25,660 nucleotides of DNA. Origin: Thermodesulfobacteriales bacterium (GTDB taxonomy: Bacteria; Desulfobacterota_D; UBA1144; Nemesobacterales; UBA2774). A program made the position numbers and the translations under genes. The notes under the pieces are model-generated. The model made no database searches and had not been told where the DNA came from. It saw only the letters and a program-made list of their open reading frames with translations. The stretch covers positions 1 to 25,660 of the forward strand of contig SPCL01000009.1 of the NCBI GenBank assembly GCA_004525335.1, in the 5' to 3' direction. This document shows positions 1 through 8,271 of the stretch, piece after piece (the first letter of the stretch is position 1; every line of letters begins with the position of its first letter).

Positions 1-777
1 ATTGTGCACCCAATACTTTGCAAAAGGTTTTCCTGTGGCAGCTTCAGACTGAGCGATCTCGTTTTCGTGGTGAGGGAATATTAAATCTTTTCCGCCACCA
101 TGAATATCAAAGCTGTCACCTAAGTACTTTGTGCTCATAAGTGAGCACTCAATATGCCATCCCGGACGACCGTTGCCCCACGGACTTTCCCAATAAGGCT
201 CTCCCGGCTTTGCAGATTTCCAGAGAGCAAAATCCAAAGGATCTTCTTTTTTCTCGTTTATATCGATCCTGGTTCCTGCCATCATATCGTCAGGGTCTCG
301 TCTTGATAGCTTGCCGTAGCCATTGAACTTTTTAACCGAGAAAAATACGTCACCGTCGGATTGGTAAGCATGACCGTTATCAATAATTTTTTGGATCATC
401 TCAACAATTTCAGGTACGTGTTCAGTCACCTTGGGTTGGATTGTAGGGGCTTTAACCCCAATTGAAGCCATGTCTTCTTGATATTCCTGAATGTATTTTT
501 CTGATATTTCGTGAGCCGCCACGCCGGTCTCGTTTGCTTTCGCTATGATTTTGTCATCGATGTCAGTGAAATTTCTAACGTATGTAACTTCGTAACCCAG
601 GTATGTTAGGAATCTCTCAATTACATCAAACGTGACTGCAGCCCGTGCATGTCCTAAGTGAGCCGAAGAATAAACAGTAGGCCCGCAGACATACATCTTT
701 ATTTTGTTTTCTGAATAAGGCACTAACTCCTCTTTCTTTTGAGTTAGCGTGTTGTAAAGAGTTACTTTTTTACTCAT
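1..777 (-). CDS. cysS: Cysteinyl-tRNA synthetase, 5' part (3' end outside window)
   Basis: Charges tRNA-Cys with cysteine in the cytoplasm. I translated the minus strand from the ATG at 777; 259 codons are present and the frame is still open at base 1. Seen: the class I signature as HLGH (residues 40-43) following CGPTVY, the TDIDDKII stretch, GWHIECS, and GGGKDLIFPHHENEIAQSE. Family knowledge says the zinc is held by a Cys in the CGPT segment, the Cys of IECS and the His/Glu of HHENE; all are present. The KMSKS loop and anticodon-binding part lie beyond the window. The start is supported by AGGA six bases upstream. It follows the SDR gene by 12 bases, so the two are probably co-transcribed. 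Confidence 0.95.
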   Translation of the reverse strand, partial: MSKKVTLYNTLTQKKEELVPYSENKIKMYVCGPTVYSSAHLGHARAAVTFDVIERFLTYLGYEVTYVRNFTDIDDKIIAKANETGVAAHEISEKYIQEYQEDMASIGVKAPTIQPKVTEHVPEIVEMIQKIIDNGHAYQSDGDVFFSVKKFNGYGKLSRRDPDDMMAGTRIDINEKKEDPLDFALWKSAKPGEPYWESPWGNGRPGWHIECSLMSTKYLGDSFDIHGGGKDLIFPHHENEIAQSEAATGKPFAKYWVHN

Positions 778-789
778 ATGATTTCCTGA

Positions 790-1593
790 TTAGATTAGAT
801 CCTCGCCGCCGTCTACTTTTATTACATTCCCTGTTATAAAATGTGTGCCCGGACCGCTAAGTGCAGCAATAGCCTGAGCAACGTCTTCTGTAGTGGTGAG
901 CCTGTTGGCGGGGTTTACTGCTATTGCGTGTTTTATTATTTCTTCGTTTCCCGGGATTTTCTCTAGCGCCGGTGTTAAAGTGACTCCGGCTTGAATAGCA
1001 TTAGCAGTTATTCCCATTGGTGAGAGCTCATATGCGAGCTGGCGTATATGTGATTCGAGCGCTGCCTTAGATGCAGATACGGCGCCGTATGTAGGCCAAA
1101 CCCTGTGTCCGCCTGCGCTTGTCATAGCGAAAATTCTGCCGTCTTCCCCCATCAGCTTTCTGGCAACAACTTCCTGAGTCCAGTAAACAAGGCAGTGTGC
1201 CATAACATCCAAAGTCATATCAAAATTCTTGTTTGATAAGCGTGATTTCTCGTTGTCCGAGATATAAGGCTTGAGTGTTCCGAATGCCAATGAGTGAATT
1301 AGTATCTTGACGCTTCCCGGGTTGCCATGTTCGTCCAATATTTGTTCTATTTCTCCAAGAACTTCGGCTCTTTTCTCAGGGTCTGCCGCGTTGATATTAA
1401 AAAAATCAGCCTCTCTTCCATATTCTTTTATCTTATGCTTGATCTCTTCAACGTGGGTCATTGTGCCTTTCCTGTCCAAGTGAACGCCAAAGATGTTCAT
1501 TCCCTGTTTAGCCAATTCTAATGCGGCTGCTTCTCCAAATCCACTTGAAGCGCCTAATATTAATGCCCATTTGTTTTCTAATCCGTTTGCCAT
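790..1593 (-). CDS. SDR-family enoyl-ACP reductase-like protein (FabI/FabL type)
   Basis: 267 residues, a single Rossmann-fold short-chain dehydrogenase. Seen: the nucleotide-binding loop GASSGFG (residues 14-20), Ser159, and the active pair Tyr169 and Lys176 spaced Y-x6-K in YGAVSASK. Classical SDRs use Y-x3-K; the Y-x6-K spacing is the hallmark of enoyl-ACP reductases FabI and FabL, so reduction of enoyl-ACP in fatty-acid elongation is the best guess. The C-terminal part (GITANAIQAG, then VDGGEDL) resembles FabL more than FabI. It lies just upstream of cysS in the same orientation, probably sharing its promoter. The ATG at 1593 has a distant AGGGAG. A different enoyl or ketone substrate cannot be excluded, so no gene symbol is given. 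Confidence 0.8.
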   Translation of the reverse strand: MANGLENKWALILGASSGFGEAAALELAKQGMNIFGVHLDRKGTMTHVEEIKHKIKEYGREADFFNINAADPEKRAEVLGEIEQILDEHGNPGSVKILIHSLAFGTLKPYISDNEKSRLSNKNFDMTLDVMAHCLVYWTQEVVARKLMGEDGRIFAMTSAGGHRVWPTYGAVSASKAALESHIRQLAYELSPMGITANAIQAGVTLTPALEKIPGNEEIIKHAIAVNPANRLTTTEDVAQAIAALSGPGTHFITGNVIKVDGGEDLI

Positions 1594-1642
1594 TGTTAAA
1601 TTGTGCTCCCTTGTAATTTAGCTTAATAAAAATGCTGTACAG

Positions 1643-1670
1643 ATATTACGTACTTTGAGTGGAATTTCAA
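1643..1670 (-). promoter_or_regulatory. Candidate sigma70 promoter for SDR-cysS operon
   Basis: Read on the minus strand: TTGAAA (1670-1665), a 16-base spacer, then TAATAT (1648-1643). It lies about 50 bases before the SDR start codon. The match is moderate and this AT-rich spacer offers other possibilities. Confidence 0.35.
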
Positions 1671-1859
1671 GGATATGTTCTATGAGTAAGACTTTGTTCT
1701 CAAGACAATATTCATGAAAAGAATGTATATGTTTTCAATTTTTTTTGAGCATTACAACTATTTACGCCTCTAAGTTTGGTATGTTTCTTGACACATACGG
1801 TCAATAATGCAAACTCCCTTTTTAACTAGTCAGATTTTATTTAATGGGTGCTAACTTAG

Positions 1860-2318
1860 TTGAAAAAAAGTATTGCAAAACTTATAGCGACTTTCTTTTA
1901 TGTGGGATTAATCCCTATAGGTCCCGGCACTTTCGGCACACTTGCGGCAATCCCATTATTTTATGTCTTATCTTTCACCCCACTCTACCTATATTTGGCA
2001 ATTACGGTTGCAATAATATTGATATCCGTCTGGGCTTCTACGGTAGCTGAAGAGGTGTTTGGCAAAACAGATCCTGGTCAGGTGGTGGCTGATGAAGTCT
2101 GCGGATACTTGATAACGATGATCTTAGTGCCGGTTACCATAAGTAATATTTTTCTTGGTTTTCTATTGTTCAGGCTCTTTGATATTGCTAAACCCTATCC
2201 GGTAAGAAAGTTTGAGAAATTGCCGGGCGGCTGGGGGATAGTAATGGACGACGTTATGGCAGGGGTGTATTCCTGCATCACGCTACATATTCTCGGAAGA
2301 TGGGTGTTCTGGACTTAA
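1860..2318 (+). CDS. pgpA: Phosphatidylglycerophosphatase A
   Basis: Dephosphorylates phosphatidylglycerophosphate to phosphatidylglycerol at the inner membrane. 152 residues, close to the family's usual 150-170. Seen: N-terminal GPGTFGTLAAIP, then GQVVADEVCGYLI (family DExxG motif) and the C-terminal FRLFDIAKPYPVR...PGGWGIVMDDVMAG, which carries the conserved FDxxKPxP and DDxxAG motifs; several hydrophobic segments fit a membrane protein. An in-frame TAG lies immediately before 1860, so the gene must start at this TTG or later; TTG gives the expected N-terminus, with only a weak GGGTG upstream. It is followed by cinA and recA in the same direction. Confidence 0.9.
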   Translation: MKKSIAKLIATFFYVGLIPIGPGTFGTLAAIPLFYVLSFTPLYLYLAITVAIILISVWASTVAEEVFGKTDPGQVVADEVCGYLITMILVPVTISNIFLGFLLFRLFDIAKPYPVRKFEKLPGGWGIVMDDVMAGVYSCITLHILGRWVFWT

Positions 2319-2340
2319 GATTGGGTTATGAAAAAAACAG

Positions 2341-2365
2341 ATTCCCGATTACTAAATTCGGGAAT
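2341..2365. repeat. REP-like palindrome in pgpA-cinA gap
   Basis: A perfect 8-bp inverted repeat, ATTCCCGA (2341-2348) and TCGGGAAT (2358-2365), with a 9-base loop, flanked by CAG and GACA. No T-run follows, so it is not a classical terminator. The form GTCATTCCCG...CGGGAATC resembles short dispersed palindromes (REP-like) found in many bacterial genomes. Only one copy was found in this window, so repeat status is inferred. Confidence 0.55.
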
Positions 2366-2377
2366 GACAAAAACGTT

Positions 2378-3619
2378 ATGAAAATAGAAGTTCTTACAAC
2401 AGGCGATGAGTTAATGAGTGGACTCACCCAGGACGGCAACTTCCAGTGGGCTGGGGAGAATCTTACAAGCTTAGGTTTTGATGTTGCCTATCATACAACC
2501 GTGGGTGATGATTTGCTTATACTTAAATCTGCTTTTAATACTGCTAAAAGCAGAGCTGACGCCGTGATAGTAACAGGGGGACTAGGACCAACACCGGATG
2601 ATCTTACAATTGAAGCTGCGTCAGATTTCTTCAATGTCGGGCTTGAATTAAGCCAGGCTTCCCTGGACATGATGGCCGAGAGATTTAGGAAAATAAATAG
2701 AGAAGTAAGCGAAACCAATATGAAGCAGGTTTATCTGCCACAAGGCTGCAAGGTTTTGCTAAATAAGTGGGGGACCGCTCCCGGATTCAGCTATGAAATT
2801 GAAAATACTATTTTCTTTTTTCTGCCCGGAGTGCCTAAGGAATTTAGAGCAATGATGGAAGAATATATAATCCCGGAGCTTAAGAAACGAAATCCCCAGA
2901 TGAAAAAATCCTGTATGAGGCTTGTTAAAACATTTGGGCTTCCGGAATCTGAAGTTGCTCAGAAATTGGAGGGAGTTGAGAGGGAGCATGTAAAGCTTGG
3001 CTACAGAGCGCATTCAAGAGAAATTCACTTGAGGGTTTCCACTTTCGCAGATTCATCTTCTGAAGCACAATTGCTAATGGATGAGTTTCTAACAGATATC
3101 CATGCCCTCTTAGGCCAATATGTTTTTACAACTGAAGGCAAGATGCTGGAAGAAGTAGTAGGGGAGCTTCTAAAACAAAATAATATGACTCTTGCAACTG
3201 CAGAATCTTGCACCGGGGGGTTGCTCTCACATAGAATTACAAACATCCCCGGAAGCACTTCATACTTTCTTGAAGGTGTGGTTTCATATAGCAATGAGGC
3301 CAAAGTTAAGATTCTTGGTGTCCCGATGGAGTTAATTGAAGCCCATGGCGCCGTTAGCGCACCTGTGGTTGAGGCTATGGCTAAAGGGGTGAGGCATCTT
3401 TCAGGCTCTGATTTGGGTATAGGAATTTCCGGTGTTGCGGGCCCCGGAGGCGGGACTATCGAAAAACCTGTTGGGATCGTATATATTGGTTTGGATAGTA
3501 AGACAAAAGGAACTCTTTCCCGTAAATTCCAGTTCCATGGAACAAGGGAAGAAATCAAACTAGTAAGCGTTTTAAAAGCACTTGACATGATTAGGCAAAG
3601 TTTGTTAAATAATGTATAA
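2378..3619 (+). CDS. cinA: CinA-like nicotinamide mononucleotide deamidase / MoCF-domain protein
   Basis: 413 residues, the normal CinA length. Two domains: an N-terminal molybdopterin-binding-like (MoCF) domain, about residues 1-170, with TTGDELMSG and VTGGLGPTPDD; and a C-terminal PncC-type NMN deamidase domain, about 255-410, with TAESCTGG, GVVSYSNEAK and GISGVAGPGGG. The C-terminal domain recycles NMN to nicotinate mononucleotide in the pyridine nucleotide cycle. The open frame extends upstream to an ATG at 2300, but that would overlap pgpA and run through the palindrome; the family N-terminus aligns with the ATG at 2378. No good Shine-Dalgarno precedes 2378, so translational coupling to pgpA is possible. 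The cinA-recA pairing is common in bacteria. Confidence 0.92.
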   Translation: MKIEVLTTGDELMSGLTQDGNFQWAGENLTSLGFDVAYHTTVGDDLLILKSAFNTAKSRADAVIVTGGLGPTPDDLTIEAASDFFNVGLELSQASLDMMAERFRKINREVSETNMKQVYLPQGCKVLLNKWGTAPGFSYEIENTIFFFLPGVPKEFRAMMEEYIIPELKKRNPQMKKSCMRLVKTFGLPESEVAQKLEGVEREHVKLGYRAHSREIHLRVSTFADSSSEAQLLMDEFLTDIHALLGQYVFTTEGKMLEEVVGELLKQNNMTLATAESCTGGLLSHRITNIPGSTSYFLEGVVSYSNEAKVKILGVPMELIEAHGAVSAPVVEAMAKGVRHLSGSDLGIGISGVAGPGGGTIEKPVGIVYIGLDSKTKGTLSRKFQFHGTREEIKLVSVLKALDMIRQSLLNNV

Positions 3620-3620
3620 T
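3615..3620 (+). promoter_or_regulatory. Candidate -10 box of recA
   Basis: A perfect TATAAT overlaps the cinA stop codon and sits 11 bases before the recA ATG, with GGAGG between them. The matching -35 (TTAGGC at 3591) is weak. No recognisable LexA box was seen, so whether recA has its own promoter here is uncertain. Confidence 0.35.
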
Positions 3621-3631
3621 TTGGAGGTATT

Positions 3632-4702
3632 ATGGCTAAAGAAACAACTACAAACGACTCGCTGGAAAAAGAAAAACCTAGTGAAAAAGAAAAGACAATA
3701 GACCTTGCAATCGCATCAATAGAGAAGCAGTTTGGAAAGGGCTCTATTATGAGGCTTGGTGCTGATTCTCCTATTCCTCAGCTCGAGGTTATATCCTCAG
3801 GCTCAATTGGTCTTGATGCTGCACTTGGAGTAGGGGGGTTCCCTAAAGGAAGGGTCATCGAGATTTACGGACCGGAGTCTTCAGGAAAAACCACACTTGC
3901 GCTTCACGTTATAGCAGAGACTCATAAAAAAGGCGGGATTGCGGCTTTTGTTGACGCAGAGCATGCGCTTGACCCGAACTATGCTCAGAAGCTTGGTGTA
4001 AAAGTGGATGACCTCTTAATCTCCCAGCCGGATTTTGGTGAGCAGGCGCTTGAAATCGTCGATACACTTGTACGCTCTGGTGCTGTTGATGTAATTGTTC
4101 TAGATTCGGTTGCCGCACTGGTCCCTAGGGCTGAAATAGAAGGGGAGATGGGAGACACTCACGTGGGCCTTCAAGCTAGACTTATGTCACAGGCACTTAG
4201 AAAATTGACTGCCTCTGTGGGGAAATCCAATACTCTTGTAATATTTGTAAACCAGATAAGGATGAAAATTGGAACTCTTCCGTATATGAACCCTGAAACC
4301 ACAAGTGGTGGTAATGCGCTTAGGTTTTATTCCTCCGTGAGGATTGATGTCCGCAGGATTGGCTCAGTGAAGGAAGGAGATGCAGTAATGGGCAACAGGG
4401 TTAGGGCGAAAGTGGTTAAAAACAAAGTTTCTCCTCCTTTCCGAAATGCTGAGTTTGATATTATATTTGGAGAAGGAATTTCTCAAACAGGTGAAATGAT
4501 AGATATTGGGGCAAAAGCCAACATCGTCGAGAAGAGTGGTACCTGGTATTCATATGAAGGAGAAAGGCTCGGGCAGGGTAGAGAGAATTCAAGATCTTTC
4601 TTGAAAGATAACCCTGAAATTATGGAAAAATTAAGAAATGAAATTTTAGCCCACAGCGGGCTTATTAAAGAAACAAAAACTGACGACGAGACACCTGAAT
4701 AA
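3632..4702 (+). CDS. recA: Recombinase RecA
   Basis: ATP-dependent strand-exchange protein for recombinational repair and SOS induction. 356 residues, no intein. Seen: Walker A GPESSGKT (residues 80-87), KGGIAAFVDAEHALDP, VIVLDSVAALVPRAEIEGEMGD (Walker B and L1 region), and the L2 segment FVNQIRMKIG...TTSGGNALRFY. The N-terminus has a short Lys/Glu-rich extension and the C-terminus ends in an acidic tail (DDETPE), as usual. The start is supported by GGAGG seven bases upstream. It follows cinA by 12 bases and is followed by a 276-base non-coding gap. Confidence 0.98.
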   Translation: MAKETTTNDSLEKEKPSEKEKTIDLAIASIEKQFGKGSIMRLGADSPIPQLEVISSGSIGLDAALGVGGFPKGRVIEIYGPESSGKTTLALHVIAETHKKGGIAAFVDAEHALDPNYAQKLGVKVDDLLISQPDFGEQALEIVDTLVRSGAVDVIVLDSVAALVPRAEIEGEMGDTHVGLQARLMSQALRKLTASVGKSNTLVIFVNQIRMKIGTLPYMNPETTSGGNALRFYSSVRIDVRRIGSVKEGDAVMGNRVRAKVVKNKVSPPFRNAEFDIIFGEGISQTGEMIDIGAKANIVEKSGTWYSYEGERLGQGRENSRSFLKDNPEIMEKLRNEILAHSGLIKETKTDDETPE

Positions 4703-4864
4703 TAAGTTCGACTGAGCGCAATTAAAGGGTAAGGTCAGCTAGACTGTAAAGGTTTAATGGTTATGGGTGCTCAAGTATTCGCATAAAACAACTGAGTTGG
4801 CAAATCTTGAGATACTATTAGACTAAACTCATATTCAAATTGATAAAGAATCTTGGTAGTTAAG

Positions 4865-4884
4865 TGATTCATGTTTTTGAATCA
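4865..4884. other. Small inverted repeat in the recA-tsaB gap
   Basis: TGATTCA (4865-4871) and TGAATCA (4878-4884) form a 7-bp hairpin or operator-like dyad with a 6-base spacer. The 276-base gap 4703-4978 otherwise shows no ORF or convincing terminator. The role is unknown. Confidence 0.3.
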
Positions 4885-4978
4885 GTGTAGTTTCTTGTGT
4901 TTGAGTATGCAGCTCAGATTGTTGAGTGAGTTTGGTTCAAATTAACATATTAGGTTTGCATGTAACAAGTGAAAAATT

Positions 4979-5680
4979 ATGAAAATACTTGCAATTGAGA
5001 CATCTACATATGCGGGGAGTATAGCGGTTGTAGGGGATGATACCATCCTAGGTGAGTATTATTTTAACATCGGACCTGTACATACTGAAAAGCTGATTCC
5101 TTCCATAGATTGGCTACTTTCTGAACTGGGAATGGTTAAGTCTGATTTGAGTGGTGTTGCTGTGTCATTAGGCCCCGGGTCGTTTACTTCATTGAGGGTC
5201 GGAATTTCAACAGCTAAGGGGATTTGCTACTCTCTGGGAATACCTTTGATAGGTGTTTCTTCTCTTAAAGCCCTGGCTATGAATTTGCCTTTTGCTCCTT
5301 ATAATATCTGTCCTGTGATAGATGCAAGAAAAGGGGAAGTCTTTACTTCGCTTTTCCGTTTTACTAACGGAGAGTTAGAAAGAATACTAGAAGACATTGT
5401 TGTTTCTCCCGAAGGTTTAGTTGAAATAATAAAAGATAATACAATTTTTGTCGGCGATGGAGCTTTACTTTATAAGGATTATTTGGAAGATAATTTAGGC
5501 AGTGGTATAATGTTTAGCCCTATTAATACGAATTTTCCAAGAGCTTCAAATCTGGCTCTGTCAGAAATTGGAAAATTTAAAGAGGATCGGGATAATAAAT
5601 ATATTTACAATGAGATAATGAATCTTGCTCCTCATTATTTAAGGAAGTCTGAAGCAGAAATATCAAAAGAAGAGAGATAA
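4979..5680 (+). CDS. tsaB: tRNA threonylcarbamoyladenosine biosynthesis protein TsaB
   Basis: Non-catalytic ASKHA-fold partner of TsaD in making t6A37 on ANN-decoding tRNAs; acts in the cytoplasm. 233 residues, normal for the family. Seen: N-terminal ILAIETST, HTEKLIPSIDWLLSELG (residues 35-51), and the signature SLGPGSFTSLRVGISTAKG (63-81) followed by GVSSLKALA. No metal-binding HxxxH as in TsaD is seen, consistent with TsaB. The start codon gives the canonical N-terminus directly, although the upstream region lacks a clear Shine-Dalgarno. A DUF465 gene follows after 12 bases, probably in one transcript. Confidence 0.93.
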   Translation: MKILAIETSTYAGSIAVVGDDTILGEYYFNIGPVHTEKLIPSIDWLLSELGMVKSDLSGVAVSLGPGSFTSLRVGISTAKGICYSLGIPLIGVSSLKALAMNLPFAPYNICPVIDARKGEVFTSLFRFTNGELERILEDIVVSPEGLVEIIKDNTIFVGDGALLYKDYLEDNLGSGIMFSPINTNFPRASNLALSEIGKFKEDRDNKYIYNEIMNLAPHYLRKSEAEISKEER

Positions 5681-5692
5681 AAAGGAGACCAG

Positions 5693-5914
5693 ATGAACGA
5701 ATCAGAAAACATAGAAAAACTTCTCGAGGAAGACGAGGAATATAAGAATATTTATTTCGAGCATAGAGAGCTAGATGAAGTAATAAAAAACCTGGAAGAA
5801 AAAGAGAATTCGACTCTCGATGACGAAGTAGAGGTTAGAAGATTAAAGAGAATAAAACTTTCGCTCAAAGACCGAATGGAATCGCGAGCAAACGAACTGA
5901 AAAATAATAAATAA
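5693..5914 (+). CDS. Small DUF465 / YdcH-like coiled-coil protein
   Basis: 73 residues, highly charged, no hydrophobic segment. Seen: an FEHRELDEVIKNLEEKE helix and the C-terminal RRLKRIKLSLKDRME, the typical DUF465 (YdcH) pattern of two helices with a conserved LK-x-KL-x-LKD. Members are small proteins of unknown function widespread in Proteobacteria. It lies 12 bases after tsaB with AAGGAG upstream of its ATG, and 39 bases before ilvB. The assignment rests on motif recognition; the biochemical role is unknown. Confidence 0.8.
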   Translation: MNESENIEKLLEEDEEYKNIYFEHRELDEVIKNLEEKENSTLDDEVEVRRLKRIKLSLKDRMESRANELKNNK

Positions 5915-5953
5915 AGTATTGGGCAATACAAACCACGCGGGGGTAATTTTGAA

Positions 5954-7657
5954 ATGGCTAGAATGATTGGTGCCGAAATGTTTTTTGAAACTCTTATTGA
6001 AGAAGGAATAGATGTCATATTCGGCCTTCCCGGCGGTTATGTGCTCAAAGTGTATGATGTAATGCCCAAGTTTGAAGGTAAGATAAAACACGTTCTTACC
6101 AGACATGAACAGGGTGCTACCCACATGGCTGATGGATATGCAAGGGCTTCTGGGAAACCGGGTGTTGTTCTTTGCACCTCAGGCCCTGCTGCAACCAATA
6201 CAGTTACTGGAATTGCAACAGCCCAAATGGACTCTTCTCCTATAGTTGTATTCACAGGACAGGTACCTTTACCTTATCTCGGAAGTGATGCTTTTCAGGA
6301 AGCGGATCACATCGGTATTACACGGCCTTGTACAAAACATAACTATCTTGTTAGAAAAGCTGGGGATCTTCCTCGTATAATGAAAGAAGCGTTTTATATC
6401 GCTAGCTCAGGTAGGCCTAGTCCTGTGCTTGTGGACATGCCAAAAGATGTAATTTTAGAAGAGGACGAGCTGGTTATTCCTCAGGAAATTAACTTAAGAG
6501 GTTATAAGCCTCCAACTAAAGGTGATCCGAAGCAGATTCAAAAAGCAGTTGATATGATTTTAAAATCTAAACGCCCTATAATTTTTGGCGGCGGCGGAAT
6601 AATACATGCAAATGCTAGTCCTGAGCTTATAGAATTCGCTCATAGATTGGAAATACCAGTTACATCTACTCTTATGGGTTTAGGGGCTTACCCGCAGGAT
6701 GATCCTTTATACGTACACATGCTGGGAATGCATGGCTCATATGCTGCAAATATGGCAGTACATTCAAGCGATCTGGTCATTTCAATTGGCGCCAGATTTG
6801 ACGATAGGGCAACTGGAGGTAATTTCGATGAGTTTTCCCCAGGTGCCGAGATTATACATATAGACATAGACCCATCATCAATTGATAAAAATATTGTAGT
6901 TCACTGCCCCATAGTGGGGCATGCCAAGTTAGTTCTACAGCAGCTTCTCGATGCGCTGCCCTCAAAAATTGAAAAAGACCGTACAGAATGGCGCGCGCAA
7001 ATTGAAGAATGGGACACTAAGCATCCAATGGGATATAATCAAACCGGGGATAAAATTTTAACTACTTATGCTATAGATACTCTAAGTAAAATCACCGATG
7101 ATGACGCAATTATTGTTTCAGACGTTGGTCAGCATCAAATGTGGGTAGCTCAGTTTTACAAATTCAATCATCCTAGAACTCATATTACTTCAGGTGGTCT
7201 AGGTACCATGGGATTTGGGTTCCCGGCAGCTATGGGAGCCAAGTTTGCTTGTCCTGATAAACAGGTTGTCTGCGTAAGTGGTGACGGCAGCTTCCAGATG
7301 AATATGCAAGAGCTTGCCACTGCAGTTGAATACAAATTGGATCTTACAATAATGCTTCTTAATAATGGGCACCACGGGATGGTAAGACAGTGGCAAACAA
7401 TGTTTTTTGACGGCAATTACTCCGCTTCCCGTTTTGGAGTTCTTCCTGATTTTGTTATGCTCGCTGAATCCTTTGGAGCCAAAGGGCTTAGGGTTGATAA
7501 ACCTGAGGAATTAGAAGCAACCCTTAAAGAAGGTTTATCTACAAAAGGAGTCGTTCTAATAGAGGTCATGGTTGACTGTGAAGAGCTTGTTTATCCAATG
7601 ATTGCTCCAGGTGGAGCTATGAACGATATGATATTAGGCGCTGTGGATGTAGCTTAA
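5954..7657 (+). CDS. ilvB: Acetolactate synthase, large (catalytic) subunit
   Basis: ThDP- and FAD-dependent enzyme condensing two pyruvates, or pyruvate and 2-oxobutyrate, in the first common step of valine, leucine and isoleucine synthesis. 567 residues, full length. Seen: catalytic Glu52 in the HEQGA segment, GYARASGKPGV, the FAD-domain stretch ISIGARFDDRATG, and the ThDP/Mg motif GDG (443-445) to NN (470-471). The last motif spans about 27 residues, as in the family. It is followed by ilvN and ilvC, giving the first two steps of the pathway. A GGGGGT tract precedes the ATG as a probable ribosome-binding site. The biosynthetic type is supported by the regulatory subunit gene next door. Confidence 0.97.
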   Translation: MARMIGAEMFFETLIEEGIDVIFGLPGGYVLKVYDVMPKFEGKIKHVLTRHEQGATHMADGYARASGKPGVVLCTSGPAATNTVTGIATAQMDSSPIVVFTGQVPLPYLGSDAFQEADHIGITRPCTKHNYLVRKAGDLPRIMKEAFYIASSGRPSPVLVDMPKDVILEEDELVIPQEINLRGYKPPTKGDPKQIQKAVDMILKSKRPIIFGGGGIIHANASPELIEFAHRLEIPVTSTLMGLGAYPQDDPLYVHMLGMHGSYAANMAVHSSDLVISIGARFDDRATGGNFDEFSPGAEIIHIDIDPSSIDKNIVVHCPIVGHAKLVLQQLLDALPSKIEKDRTEWRAQIEEWDTKHPMGYNQTGDKILTTYAIDTLSKITDDDAIIVSDVGQHQMWVAQFYKFNHPRTHITSGGLGTMGFGFPAAMGAKFACPDKQVVCVSGDGSFQMNMQELATAVEYKLDLTIMLLNNGHHGMVRQWQTMFFDGNYSASRFGVLPDFVMLAESFGAKGLRVDKPEELEATLKEGLSTKGVVLIEVMVDCEELVYPMIAPGGAMNDMILGAVDVA

Positions 7658-7696
7658 TTTGAAGTATTGAGTATAATACGGGGGTTTTTAAAGCAA

Positions 7697-7725
7697 TTGG
7701 GATATTAGTTTACATCCCCTATAAA
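7697..7725 (+). promoter_or_regulatory. Candidate internal promoter upstream of ilvN
   Basis: TTGGGA (7697-7702), 17-base spacer, TATAAA (7720-7725), in the 110-base ilvB-ilvN gap. Two short hairpins are also possible there: GTATT/AATAC at 7664-7679 and GGGAT/ATCCC at 7699-7718. The gap is long for an otherwise tight operon, so separate control of ilvNC is plausible but unproven. Confidence 0.3.
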
Positions 7726-7767
7726 TGTATTTTATTTTAATCGATTGATTCCGGAGGTTCATAATCA

Positions 7768-8271
7768 ATGAGGCATACAATATCTCTATTTGTAGACAAT
7801 GAATCAGGAGTGTTGTCCCGAGTGGCCGGTTTGTTTAGCGCTAGGGGCTTTAATATTGAAAGTCTAAATGTTGCAGAGACACTAGATCCGGATACATCCC
7901 GTATCACACTTGTTACCACGGGGGACGATTTTGTGATCGAGCAGGTTATCAAGAGATTCAATAACATGGTCAATGTTATATGGGTTGATGATCTAACTGA
8001 AGAACCAAGAGTCGAAAGAGAAATGATTCTAATTAGGGTCGATGCAAATGAAAAGAATAGGGCTGAAATATTAAGGATGGCAGATATCTTCAGAGCCAAG
8101 GTTGTAGATGTTGGGGCTCAATCATATTCGCTTGAACTTACAGGCGACAAAGAAAAAGTTAACGCTTTTATAGAACTACTAGAGCCTATGGGTATAAAAG
8201 AGATAGCTCGCACAGGTACTGTGGCTATGAAACGGGATGCTAAAAATTCAAACACAGGAGATGCGCAATGA
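7768..8271 (+). CDS. ilvN: Acetolactate synthase, small (regulatory) subunit
   Basis: 167 residues, the usual length of the bacterial small subunit, which activates the catalytic subunit and confers valine feedback inhibition. Seen: an N-terminal ACT domain beginning RHTISLFVDNESGVLSRVAGLFSARGFNIESLNV, with DxxxSR and TLVTTGDD following. The C-terminal half continues with RAEILRMADIFRAKVVDVG and GIKEIARTGTVAM, typical of IlvH/IlvN. GGAGG lies ten bases before the ATG. Its stop overlaps the ilvC start (ATGA), indicating translational coupling. Confidence 0.95.
   Translation: MRHTISLFVDNESGVLSRVAGLFSARGFNIESLNVAETLDPDTSRITLVTTGDDFVIEQVIKRFNNMVNVIWVDDLTEEPRVEREMILIRVDANEKNRAEILRMADIFRAKVVDVGAQSYSLELTGDKEKVNAFIELLEPMGIKEIARTGTVAMKRDAKNSNTGDAQ

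Noticed and set aside
1788..1816. A perfect TTGACA upstream of pgpA as its promoter
   Set aside because: No acceptable -10 lies 16-18 bases downstream (AAACTC at 17), so the hexamer alone is not enough.
2300..2377. A 26-codon N-terminal extension of cinA starting inside pgpA
   Set aside because: It reads through the palindrome, has no spaced ribosome-binding site and precedes the normal CinA N-terminus.
3025..3588. Long open frame antisense to cinA (and similar ones antisense to recA, the M16 gene and lon)
   Set aside because: They lie wholly opposite strongly recognised genes, have no family motifs and no start signals; they reflect codon use of the real gene.
7664..7690. Hairpin GTATT/AATAC followed by GGGGGTTTTT after ilvB as a terminator
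   Set aside because: The stem is only five AT-rich pairs and the G-tract separates it from the T-run; too weak to call.
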